Assembly (NCBI GenBank): GCA_963662155.1
Contig: OY759271.1
Coordinates: forward strand, 12,058,103-12,122,102
Reading direction: 5' to 3'
Source of the DNA: Lamellibrachia columna
Taxonomy: Eukaryota; Annelida; Polychaeta; Sabellida; Siboglinidae
DNA: 64,000 nt
Shown: positions 52,861-64,000 of the stretch, in pieces
Numbering within the stretch: the first letter of the stretch is position 1
Layout of the letters: every line of letters starts with the position of its first letter
Notes under the pieces: model-generated
What the model was told of the DNA's origin: nothing
Seen by the model: the letters and a program-made list of their open reading frames with translations, nothing else
Database searches by the model: none
Position numbers and translations under genes: made by a program

Positions 52861-53440
52861 ATGGCGCCTTGTCTACCTCACGTCATCTCACCTATTCCGT
52901 AAGTATGGGTGGTCGTTGAGGCACCTCTGATGACGATCTGACAATCTGTCTCCACCTTTGTTAGTCCATTGCTGCAACTTGCGTCTCATAAAAATCGAGA
53001 TATGCCCACTCTTTTATATTACCCGTCCAATGTTCCAATGTTTGCTATGCCACTGGACCGTGTGATATGGTCATACCAAACATTTCATCTTTTTATTGAT
53101 TGTAATGCGTACTTCCTCGTTTGTGACATCATCCGTGTACGGCATATGCAAGATATTACGATAGCATCTCATCTGCATTGATTGTATTCTTCCTTTAAGT
53201 TCTGCTGTTAGTGTCTATGTCTCGATGAAGACCAATATAACCAACACCCGTGAAAGCCTTAATTTGGTATGCAGTGTTATGATGTTGTTCCTCCAAAGTA
53301 GTTCCAGCCTTGCAGGCGAGGCTGACGTTTGTGCAATTCTTGAAAAGACTTCTGATTCTGAATCTGAACCAATATTCTCAACGCTCTCAAGAGCTACACG
53401 AGAAGCAAATGGGCGCGTAGGTTTGACCAGCTAGTAACAA
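52860..53440 (-). mobile_element. LINE RT C-terminal fragment
   Basis: Minus-strand translation gives GSDSESEVFSRIAQTSAS, ARLELLWRNNIITLHTKLRL, SRVLVILVFIET, then MRCYRNILHMPYTDDVTNEE. This is the post-catalytic region of an endonuclease/RT LINE (TRIAQAxxAMARL ... CYRxILxISYxDxVTNEEV). Broken by frameshifts further on. Confidence 0.7.
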
Positions 53441-53699
53441 TTAAATTGGCCTTTCTGGATGCGTAGATGTATCAACGTTTCTTGTTTGAAGTTGTTGATA
53501 TTTGATACGTTAGCAATGATTAATGATAATTTATTCCAGTCTCCTACCGTTTGTGGGAAAAAGGGTATTGATGACTTATGGTTTTGATCCTTTTTTTAGA
53601 GTGTTGCACGGCTTGTACCTGCATAATAGAACGAGGCTTATCTTGCTCTGTTTCCCTTATTTACACATAAAGTGTAACGATCTTGTAAACAAGTCACAA

Positions 53700-54125
53700 A
53701 TCGTCACAGAATACACATCATCTGGAAGAGCAGATACATCATATTCCAAACCAAGCTCACGCTCCACAGAGCACTCGCAGAATCCATCCTCCTCCTTCTA
53801 CTCCTCCTCCTCCTCTTCCTCCTCCCTCCACATCTGCGATGAAACAACAACACGACGAAATCTCTTGTGGTTTGTGCCACGTTACCGGACACAACACCAA
53901 ATACCATCTTGCAACCTGGAGGGCAAGAGAAGACGGAGCCGTCCGAGGAACAACTGGCCGGATAATACACAGGAATGGACGAAGAAAAAGCTTACCGACT
54001 CTACTACGCGCAGCAGAAGACATACCAAGCTGGCGAATACTGTGGAAGTGGCATCAATACGACCGTCCGGTCGAGGGAGAAGGTGAAGGGAATAATAATA
54101 AAGTTCACAATATGCGAAGATAAAT
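53700..54125 (+). mobile_element. LINE 3' end remnant
   Basis: The plus-strand frame has GKRRRSRPRNNWPDNTQEWT followed by RSRRHTKLANTVEVASIRPS and a stop, matching the xGKRxRGRPxxxWxDNIxEWT end of several invertebrate LINEs. A (CTC)n-like run lies at 53788-53828. Confidence 0.6.
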
Positions 54126-54129
54126 GAAA

Positions 54130-55850
54130 GGCAGTGCTGCCAAAGGGCGCAACCAATCATGTATAAACAACATTGTGTATATGTTTACAACTCATCCTCT
54201 CTCACACCCTTTTTCTATTCCCTTTCCTACTGCTGACCCCACCCCTTTCTGCAATCAGGTTTTTCAAATTAAAAGTTCACACAATAATATAATATTCAAA
54301 AGTGTGTACCTGGCCTGACACAATGTGTCCAGGCGGTGTAGGATGTCTCCAACTTACAAGTGCAATATATACACATCTGCTTACCAGTATATTCCGTTGA
54401 CAGTGACATTTCGACATTTTAACGATGAGTTTGAAAGTTGATCTTTACATATATCAAGGACGTACCTGACAGTAGTTTTATGTCAACGAACCAAACGATT
54501 AGAATGCGGTTAAGCAAATATTACATAACAATTTACTCTGCAAAACACTCTGAAACAATACACTAAAATAATAAATGACACATCATTTTATTGACGTTCC
54601 TATCCGCGGCAGGTCGATCGTGTATATAGGTTATCCCGTCGTCAGGTGGACTCTTTATAACTCGCCAGGTGGCAGTAGCAGCTAATGTAAACGCCATGTT
54701 TGGCTGAATGTACAGCTCGGACAGAAACATCAACGGAGCGGTTCAGTTGCTATTTATAAATTCAGGATGATATTTAGGGAAACATTTGTTATGTATGAAA
54801 ATACAAAAAGTGGTCAAAATTACGATATCGGAGGGCTACATGCCAAAAGCCACAGGCCACATTTGCTGACAATCTGACGGACGCAACCGGCCCGACTGCA
54901 AAAGTACCCACCATTGGCCCTGCTGAGTCATGTTTGCATACGTACATATTCGGAACTCAATTACAATTACATCTTCAACTAATTCATAAGCACACTTCTA
55001 AAACACTTGACTTTTTCAGGTATTGAACCTTCTCTCAACAAGCTCCGGCTCCAAAGATCTTCCATAGATCTTCCATCAACGGTGATCGCGTTCGTGGACG
55101 TCTACAGGCAGAGACGAAACGCATATTGTGCCGGAACGTGCAAAAATAACTTAGTTTCCCAAAGCATAAAATATAATCGATCTGATGAGAATGCTTTCAG
55201 TGAACCATATACCTACTGATTGATTACGTCGTTTTAAAAATAATGCCGCTTTTATGTCTAATACGGCGATGCAAATAATCAGTGCGATTCCATGAAGTTA
55301 TGGATCAAATCAGTTCACGTGAAGCAATGTGGAATATTACGTACGTGACACGTCTGTGTGAATGAATAGTCTCTACGCGGAATAGCATATGTTTAATCGT
55401 CAGATGGCGAATAGGTCGAATATATACATGTTGTTCCTAAGATCAAATGCATGGATATTGTTACTTTTTGTGTTTTGAGGAGCCATTCATGGACATGGGC
55501 ATGAGATGGGACACTGATTCAGATCATGACATGACGTGTCCGTCCATCGAGTATGTGAGAGTGGTCTTAGATGGTGTGTGACGACTGATCGTTCAGTCTA
55601 AACACCCGCAAGTATGGATGATGGCGCCATCTGGTGAATGCTAACAAAACAATCAAATGCGACTTGCACCTATATTTCAATAGTACCATTGACATATATA
55701 CATTTGTTCATGTACTGTGGATTGTGTTGTGGGCCATCCCCTGTGTCTCCAACGAATCATCTGGAGGCAAGTCACTAATAGTGCTGCACTCATCCAGCAG
55801 CAATATTATAAACTGCTGCTTGTCTGACTTGTCCTCCTCAAAATGAAGCG
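54130..55850. other. Intergenic stretch, no gene seen
   Basis: Open frames at 55007-55219 and 55634-55846 have no recognised motif; the second may be host or LINE-flank sequence. Confidence 0.35.
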
Positions 55851-55859
55851 GAATTGTTA

Positions 55860-58800
55860 TGACTATCTACTTAAAGCCACTCAATGACTATCTTTTTCAA
55901 GCCACTCAACGACTATCTATTTCAAGCCACTCAACGAAAACTGTTACATGTATGTCACTAAATCTGAATATGAAACATGAATTGTAATAAAGCGTTAAAG
56001 AAGAACTGATCATACACGTAGATAATGTTGACATTCTGGCTGTTTCAGAAACACGGCTCAGACCACATGACACTGTTGCATGTATGGCTGACATTTCTCC
56101 TTCCGGTTACACTTTCCACCATCGACCACGTTCAGTTGGAAGAGGTGGGGGTGTCGGGTTTTGCTGTTAGAACGTTTTACATTTAATATATGTTCTATCC
56201 CTGAATATTCAAGTTTTGAGTCCATTTGTATTGAAATCCCGCATTCTTCTTTCTCAGCACATTTTATTTGTCTTTATTGTCCTCCAGGAGAGCCAACTAA
56301 AATCTATGAAGAATTCCAGGAAGTGCTGGAAAATTTTGTAACCTTGCGCTCGGAAATTAACGTCTCTGATGATTTTAATCTTCATTTGGATACATCATCA
56401 GCAGTAACTACTACCTTTGGTGACATTTTGACGGCATTTGATTTAAAACAACATGTCACTTTTGCAACACACATCCATGGCCACTGGCTCGACCTCGTAA
56501 TACCTCGATCAACCTGTGACACAATCCAGGCACTTAAAGTTGTGGATGGGTTAGCAGATCACCACACTGTCATTGTATATGTCAAAATATCCAGAACAAC
56601 GATATTATAAAAACGCAGGATATTTTACAGACCCATTCATAAGATTGACAGTGCTGCCTTTATTGGTGATATTCTTAAATCAGATCTTGTCAGAAAGCCG
56701 ATAGGAGATCTGTTTGGCTTCTGTAAACAATACCATTATATCCTTGAGACTTTACTGAACAAACATGCACCAATAACCTCCAAATCAGTATCACAAAAAG
56801 CACCATGTGCGTGGATGACTCCTGAAATTCTTCAGTCGAAGAGGCGCCGACATTATCTTGAGCGTGCGTGGCGAACAACACGCTCCCCTTTGGACAGATC
56901 ACGCTATTCCAAACAGTGTCACTATTGCAATATACAAATGGCTAAAGCTAAATCGGATTATCATACTCGTATGATTTCAAATAACTCTGAAACTCCACGT
57001 CATCTTTGGAATTGCATAAATCAAATTCTACATATACTGCATGCACCATCTTTACCTAAACATGTTTCATTAAAGCCTTTGTGTGACTCTTTCTATGATT
57101 ATTTCAGGGACACAGTCCGTCTTATATGTTCTACGTTTTCAGATCATGCTTCAAATCGTGTAAACGTGGATCTGCCTCTAATAAATTCTCCACTAGCTGC
57201 TTTCACGCTTGCTACTGTTGAAGAAGTGAAAAAAATAATCATGTCCTCTCCAAACAAGTCATGTGATCTCGATCCATTACATACAACACTATTGAAAGCA
57301 TGTCTTGATTCATTGGTTAACCCAATAACAAATATAATAAACGCATCACTGTGCTCAGGTATGCTTCCAGATGATTTTAAACAAGTGCAGGTCAGCCCAC
57401 TTCTTAAAAAGACATCTCTGCCTAAGGAGTACCTAAACAGTTACATACCTATTTCTAACCTTAGCTTTATTTCTAAAATACTTGAAAGAGTTGTTGCAAG
57501 CCGCCTAAGGTCTCACATCAGGTTAAATGGTTTATTTAATATATCACAATCAGCATACAAACAGTTTCACTCTACAGGGACTGCTCTCTTAAAAGTGCAT
57601 AATGATGTAACCCTAAATATGGACAAAGGGAAAGTAACAGCCCTTACCCTGCTAGATATCTGCTGCTTTTGATATTATCGATCATTCTATTCTTATTAAA
57701 CACTTGTCTTTGTGGTATGGTGTATCTGTCTTTGTGGTATGGTGTATCTGTCTGTGTGGTATGGTGTATATGTCTTTGTGGTATGGTGTATCTGTCTTTG
57801 AGGTATGGTGTATCTGTCTTTGTGGTATGGTGTATCTGTCTTTGTGGTATGGTGTATCTGTCTTTGAGGTATGGTGTATCTGTCTTTGTGGTATGGTGTA
57901 TCTGTCTTTGTGGTATGATGTATCTGTCTTTGAGGTATGGTGTATCCGTCTTTGTGGTATGGTGTATCCGTCTTTGTGGTATGGTGTATCTGTCTTTGTG
58001 GTATGATGTATCTGTCTTTGAGGTATGGTGAATCTGTCTTTGTGGTAAGGTGTATCTGTCTTTGTGGTATGGTGTATCTGTCTTTGAGGTATGGTGTATC
58101 TGTCTTTGAGGTATGGTGTATCTGTCTTTGTGGTATGGTGTATCTGTCTTTGAGGTATGGTGTATCGGTCTTTGTGGTATGGTGTATCTGGCACAGCACT
58201 GAGCTGGTTTTCATATCTAACTGATAGACAGCAAAGAGTTAAAATAGCTGACTGCCTCTCAACATCACTTCCTACTTCGTGTGGTGTTCCTCAGGGTTCT
58301 ATTCTTGGACCATTTCTCTTCACTCTCTACACTACTCCGTTAAGCTCAGTTATCCAAAGTCATAGCTTGGATCACCACCTTTATGCAAATATCTACAATC
58401 TATATTTCTTTGGCTACATCTGACACTAACCATTCCCTTAACCAACTCAGGTGTTGCCTCCAGGACATCTTCCACTGGATGAATAACAGTAAATTAAAGC
58501 TAAATACGGATAAAACATAATTTCTCATCATTGGTACACAGAGGCAGCGTGATAAAATCGAATGTTTTTTCCCGACACCTATCCTGGACCAGAATTTCGC
58601 ACCGACAGCCTCGGCACGGAATTTAGGAATTATTTTTAAAAATATTTTCTATTTTGTGATTTTTATCACATTCGAGATATTCGTCGTACCCGCCGAAATT
58701 TGCCTCTTTCTGTTGCGAAAACTATTGCAACTTCTCTTGTTAGCAGTAGGCTTGACTAATGTAATTCCCTATATCATAATATTGCTCTCAAGGATATCTG

Positions 58801-59355
58801 AAACTTCAGCGTGTGCAGAATTGCTTGTCAAGTGTAGTTACTAAATCGCCTTGTTTCTCACACTCGGTACCACTTCTAAAACCCTACATTGGCTACCGAT
58901 TCGACATCGCATTATTTTTAAGATATGCACTGTTACCTATCAAGCACTTTCATCCGGGCAACCGGCATATTTACATTCGCTGCTCACCCCCGCAAGAAAG
59001 GCTCGGTAGCTTCGATCATCTACTTCGCATTTGCTTTTTATTCCCAGAATTAAGACAAGCATTGGAACTAGAGCTTTCTCAATTGCAGCACCTACTTTGT
59101 GGAACTCATGACCTGTCAGTGTTAAGTCATATGAAGATGTATCAACATTTCGGCGTCATCTAAAAACCCTACCTATTGGCCTGGCCTATCCTCCTTAACT
59201 CCTCAGCGCACCACCATCACTGTTGATGATTCGGAATTGAATTTGGATTAAGATTTGCCTAACAGTTTGGTATTGGTGCGCTGCTGAGCTCGGTTTTCTG
59301 AGGATTTTGGTGCTACAGAAGTCTTCTCTATTGTATTGTATTGTATTGTAAAAAA
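55860..59355 (+). mobile_element. CR1/L2-type LINE, decayed, with internal minisatellite
   Basis: Endonuclease remnants at 56161-56610 (FNLHLDTSSA, HGHWLDLVIPRS, LADHHTVIV). RT at 56815-57672 (SPNKSCDLDPLHTTLLKACL, LPDDFKQVQVSPLLKK, ISNLSFISKILERVVASRLR, NISQSAYKQFHSTGTALLKV). It resumes after the minisatellite with [37 protein letters not shown] and LKLNTDKT. The C-terminus is LQRVQNCLSSVVTKSP. It ends with a tail of ATTGT repeats (59330-59350). Stops and frameshifts make it inactive. Confidence 0.85.
57696..58195 (+). repeat. 22-bp minisatellite born from RT coding sequence
   Basis: The unit TCTTTGTGGTATGGTGTATC + TG is repeated about 22 times with TGTGG/TGAGG variation. The same 22 bp is the native LINE sequence for LSLWYGVSG: the codons before (DIIDHSILIKH) and after (GTALSWF) the array are neighbours in the family. 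The Cys-Leu-Val frames are repeat translations. Confidence 0.95.
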
Positions 59356-59394
59356 AACGTTTATACCAGTCAAAAACTGAAATATGATGGCACT

Positions 59395-59870
59395 AGTCAA
59401 TGGCGTGTAACATGATCACGATAGGGACCGACGCCTGGATGTTCTGAGACATTAACCCGGGGGTCAACGCACGAAGAGGCTCCTTTGATGTTTTGGAGGC
59501 TGTGAGAACAGACGGAGATGGCTCGGTCACATCCTGCGAACGAACGAAGACCGTCTCGTGCTTCGAGCGCTACTCGCGACCTCGTCACCGCGACCACCGT
59601 ACGACCCCTGTTCGCTGTTTGAGGATCTCGAGCAACCCAGTGCCGACTGCCTCGCGGAATTCCCCGCTGAAAAAGAGGTCCCTCGTACTGAATGGGTGCA
59701 ACAACTTTGTACGGTGCTCCATTTGGGAGCTAATCCGCACATTAATTGACCGGGAACATATGTACTGTCTCCTGCTGTCATTGGACTGACACAATATATT
59801 ATGCGTGATCACATGATTACGTCTGCGACAATTTCCAACGATAAAAAACGTGGTGTGCAATTAAGGGGAC
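59395..59870 (+). mobile_element. Possible LINE C-terminal remnant
   Basis: Plus-strand frames contain RTNEDRLVLRALLATSSPRP and EWVQQLCTVL, weakly like the LGHVLRxxxDRLxxRAL ... WxxLC end of LINE proteins. The evidence is thin. Confidence 0.3.
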
Positions 59871-59879
59871 AAAGGTTAT

Positions 59880-60245
59880 ACTTACATGTTTGCATGGTGT
59901 AACATGGGGCTTTGAAGTATTTGTGCAAAGGGGATGGAATGAAAGGAAGTGGAATGTGTGTTGACGGAGGCGACAGAACTGGGGCGTGTCGCGAGGGACA
60001 TCAAGGAGATTCCCTTAGTAGAGAAGGTGCGTATAGACGGATGTGATAGTAAAGGGAGGGAAGGAGACGGTTGAAAGGTGGCGCAGGAAAGCGGGCAGGA
60101 GGTAATCGGTTGACCGGAGGGAAAGATACATATCACGTGTTGACAAATGGGAAAGGATAACAGGGTTTTAGGTGGTAAGGCTGGGGACAGAATGTGCAGG
60201 AGAAGACAGAGGGAAAACAACAGAAACAACGAAAGAGCTCATCTG
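59880..60245. other. Purine-rich unassigned stretch
   Basis: No gene recognised. Confidence 0.35.
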
Positions 60246-60248
60246 AGA

Positions 60249-60395
60249 GTTAACAAGATTTAACAAGATTGCCATCTAAGGCAAAGGCCCAGATGGCAAG
60301 TGGATAAGGAAGCCATTGGCTTATCGAGAGTCCAATATTTTGTCATTTATGCGTAACCCGCTCTAGATAATTTGTTCCATTCATTTGTTGTTCTT
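60249..60395 (-). mobile_element. CR1-like LINE, 3' end only
   Basis: Tail (TTAACAAGATT twice), terminal hairpin (TTGCCATCT...AGATGGCAA) and the following CATTGGCTTATCGAGAGTCC block match the end of 45580-48690. Confidence 0.85.
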
Positions 60396-60664
60396 CTTAA
60401 ATATTCAGATCAATGCCAGGTTTGATCCGACATCTCCCAAAAACTAACGCTGACCTTGCGCGCTATGCCACCCGACCACAACATACACTGCAGATAGACA
60501 TTGAAATATGGCAGAGTTGTTAATGTGGACATTATGACAAAAAACGGTTATGTTTATCAAAATTTCATTTTTAATAACACGGACAATATAGTGAATGACC
60601 CGATAGTTTGTTTACTAGCGGTGATAACAGAGGATGTGACCGAACGTGTCCTGGCATGGGAGTC

Positions 60665-61000
60665 CACTCTTGTGAAAGCCCATGAGATTGGGGAGAAAGA
60701 GACAGATGGTGGCATAATCTACTGGATGGAAACATGACTGACTAACAGAAGACAAAGTGTAGTAGTAGAGCGAGAGGTGGTGTATTACAATTAACAGTGT
60801 CAGGACCTATTTCTGTCTTAATATGTATCAGTGAGTTTGAAGATGATATAACAGATACAATGCTTACATTTCTTGATGACACAAAAGTGTTTCGAAATGT
60901 CATAGATAATGTGGATAAACAAAACGATCTAAGCAAGTTATCTAAATGGTCTGAAATATGGCAGATTTTATTCAATGTTGGAGAAGTTAAATGCATTTAA
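60665..61000 (+). mobile_element. CR1-like RT fragment
   Basis: Translation gives KAHEIGEKE, LTNRRQSVVVERE, FLDDTKVFRNVIDN and LSKLSKWSEIWQILFNVGE, parallel to KAHGIGDS, LTDRRQRVVVDGE, FADDTKLF and [19 protein letters not shown] of the intact ORF2. The PQGSVLGP segment is missing. Confidence 0.75.
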
Positions 61001-61925
61001 ATAACATATACTATCATAGGTACATACAAATAATGACGCAGGGGTAACAGGTAAATTGGTTCTGATATAAACGTTTGAGAGCAGTGTGAAATTGCAGTTT
61101 TGGTTGATTAGGATAAAGGCATATCAACATCAACAATATATAATATTTCATCTTCATAACGGAATAGCCTCATTTGGAATACTGCATATCGCAAGGTTGA
61201 AATGTAATATATTCCAAGAGCCGGGTGATCACACACTGAAACCTTCCGGTGCAGCAATGTTATAAACTATTTGTCATCTTCAGTGAGGTCCAAAATCACC
61301 ACGAGCATTCGTCTACCCAGATAGTACCAACCGCTACTACTGGCCAATGGTGCTGTTAAAGATTCAAAACAACGGAAATCCATTTTTGCATTTTAGAAGT
61401 TAGTGTAATGGCCTGCATATTCATATTGCCAACTGCTTGCGAAAGCACATAAGTACAATTAGACTATACTATAATATAGTGAATACATTCAAACCAACAT
61501 AATTGTCAGCACTGATTATCTGATTATCAGTCAAACTGACACACATATCCAACAGCCTCTATTGTGTTGAAGCTCAACAGCGATATACTTACATACACGT
61601 TAGAAATAACACAGAGCAACTAAGCTGATTCCAGAAATTAAAAAGTACGTTCTTATATCGCGCGGTATCCAGTCCTTTGGGACTATTCAAAGCACTTCAC
61701 ACTTCACCCTCTGGCAGACCTGTTAATTCCAACGCCATCGCTACTTCTCTGGGAAGCATTCATTCAGCCACACTGCAATTATTGCGCGAAGACTATTCGT
61801 TCGAAATACCAATTCTGTCTGTGGCCAGCTATTTATTTATGCAGCTGAGTGAACTGCATAAATAAAAAAAATAAAAATTGTCAAATGAAAGACGTTATAT
61901 GTGATAAACGCCTAGTTTTGAGTAA
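61000..61925. other. Intergenic stretch, no gene seen
   Basis: Nothing recognised; the open frame 61677-61865 has no motif. Confidence 0.35.
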
Positions 61926-61929
61926 GTTG

Positions 61930-62800
<871 letters not shown>

Positions 62801-62809
62801 TTAGTTGGA

Positions 62810-63086
<277 letters not shown>

Positions 63087-63089
63087 TGA

Positions 63090-63800
63090 CCGATATGATA
63101 TTGTAAGAGGTGTCACTGTGTGGAGTCTGCTTTAATTTTATATACAGTTTGTCTTTATATATAATTTATCCAACTGAACTTTTTATGTACAACTGAGTGA
63201 GTATGCCTTCAACTTTTTCATACTTAATATTTGGATCTAAGTGAATATTCTAATTGAGTTTTCCATATTGGCTGACTGACGTATAGATTCACAACCATTT
63301 CAAGTAGAATTGCCGTTGTTTGTCTTATATGTGTTTTATATGTTTGGGTGTACTTTGTTTTGATTGTAATTTGCAAAGCTTATGAAATATGGTAGGTGTT
63401 ATGATATATTACTAATTATTAAATCTGCTGTACAAGCTCTAGTGGCAGTTGAGAGCTTGCAGTATATCTGATCGATTACAATTATTGGAAGAAAACGAGT
63501 CCGTAAAGTAATCTTTGAAAAAAAAACGTTTGTACAGAATATATCAAAATAGTCCCCAATGTGTAGCCTATCACAGAAGAACTATGGAGAACACTATTAT
63601 AATATTCGAAAATATTTATTCTCACAGAAGACGATATACGAATGAAATACATTAAACACTAAATTAACAAATATATCAGGCGGGCGGGCTTCAAGTAGAT
63701 AAATACGCACGATTCTTGATAAGCCACCACTGGCTTCTTGTCCATTTGGATGGCAATCGAGTCTTAGAGTATGTATACGAATTTCCGAATGAGACACTTT
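63090..63800. other. AT-rich stretch without a recognised gene
   Basis: Nothing recognised. Confidence 0.4.
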
Positions 63801-63810
63801 GAATATTGCC

Positions 63811-63903
63811 GCAGTTCCCAAGCGTATTATACACGGGTTTGTTGAACTGAACGCGAAGATTGCCCAAAGGTTAAGCTTAGCAATGTTTATCTAGCACTTG
63901 TGA
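63811..63903 (+). promoter_or_regulatory. Upstream elements of the edge gene F
   Basis: 63811-63870 matches the block upstream of gene E. 63884-63903 (TGTTTATCTAGCACTTGTGA) matches the E-box element of A and C, 89 bp before the end-of-window ATG. Confidence 0.5.
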
Positions 63904-63991
63904 ATTCGACTCATCGTATACAGCCATACATACCTGTTTCATCGTCCTGCCTTGAGGCAGTCTAATTAGACGAGCGAGCAACAACAACAAC

Positions 63992-64000
63992 ATGAAGTTC
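63992..64000 (+). CDS. Start of a further cysteine-rich peptide gene (member F), cut by the window edge
   Basis: The last nine bases encode M-K-F, as in exon 1 of member A (M-K-F-N-I). The identification rests on the 5' flank, which carries both the E/F block and the A/C-type E-box element at family spacing. The rest of the gene lies outside the window. Confidence 0.5.

Noticed and set aside
57669..58224. Repeat proteins from the 22-bp array on both strands
   Set aside because: Unit length is not a multiple of three. The array interrupts a LINE frame and is explained as an expansion of that frame.

Overview
This is eukaryotic, metazoan DNA. It has spliced genes with GT-AG introns, several families of non-LTR retrotransposons with apurinic-endonuclease and reverse-transcriptase domains, a DDE DNA transposon, foldback/MITE-like elements, and a very high load of microsatellites. 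The style of the repeats, the secreted cysteine-rich peptides and a secreted NlpC/P60-type amidase fit a lophotrochozoan, most likely a mollusc and perhaps a bivalve. That assignment is inference, because no single marker in the window proves it.

The host genes look like a dispersed cluster of secreted innate-defence effectors. Four complete members of one small cysteine-rich, lysine/arginine-rich peptide family are present: 2953-7430 (-), 10618-11460 (-), 16607-19066 (-) and 50597-51158 (+). A fifth has only its first exon (22282-22296, -), and a sixth starts at the right edge (63992, +). Each has a 15-nt coding exon 1 (M-[KQ]-[LFI]-N-I), a phase-0 intron, and one exon with the rest of the signal peptide and the mature domain C-x3-C-x6-C-x3-C-x7/8-C-x6-C-x3-C. 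Five of the six share an E-box-like element 89-105 bp upstream of the ATG. Between them lies a three-exon gene (34661-36764, +) for a 169-residue secreted cysteine amidase with Cys69 and His131 motifs, like the bacterial type VI amidase effectors (Tae) and their animal 'domesticated' relatives (Dae).

The rest is mobile and repetitive DNA. A nearly complete CR1-like LINE (45580-48690, -) keeps an open ORF2 frame and has degraded relatives at 11.9-14.3, 26.9-27.1, 28.1-28.4, 60.2-60.4 and 60.7-61.0 kb. Other LINE families lie at 0.2-1.0, 18.1-18.4, 27.1-27.8, 29.3-32.1, 40.5-41.4, 41.6-41.8, 52.9-53.4, 53.7-54.1, 55.9-59.3 and 61.9-62.8 kb. A 622-residue Mutator-like DDE transposase ORF (43637-45505, +) is intact and is followed directly by two histone-type mRNA 3' stem-loops. 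Foldback elements lie at 6.1-6.8, 11.0-11.2 and 14.8-15.1 kb.

Simple repeats dominate the base composition: (TA)n, (GT/CA)n, (CGCACA)n, (CCCG)n, a 1.4-kb polypurine tract, and minisatellites of 22, 23, 38 and 44 bp. At least three arrays grew in place out of LINE coding sequence. Most long open frames of His-Thr, Cys-Val, Tyr-Ile, Ala-Arg-Pro or Leu-Ser are translations of these repeats and are not genes.
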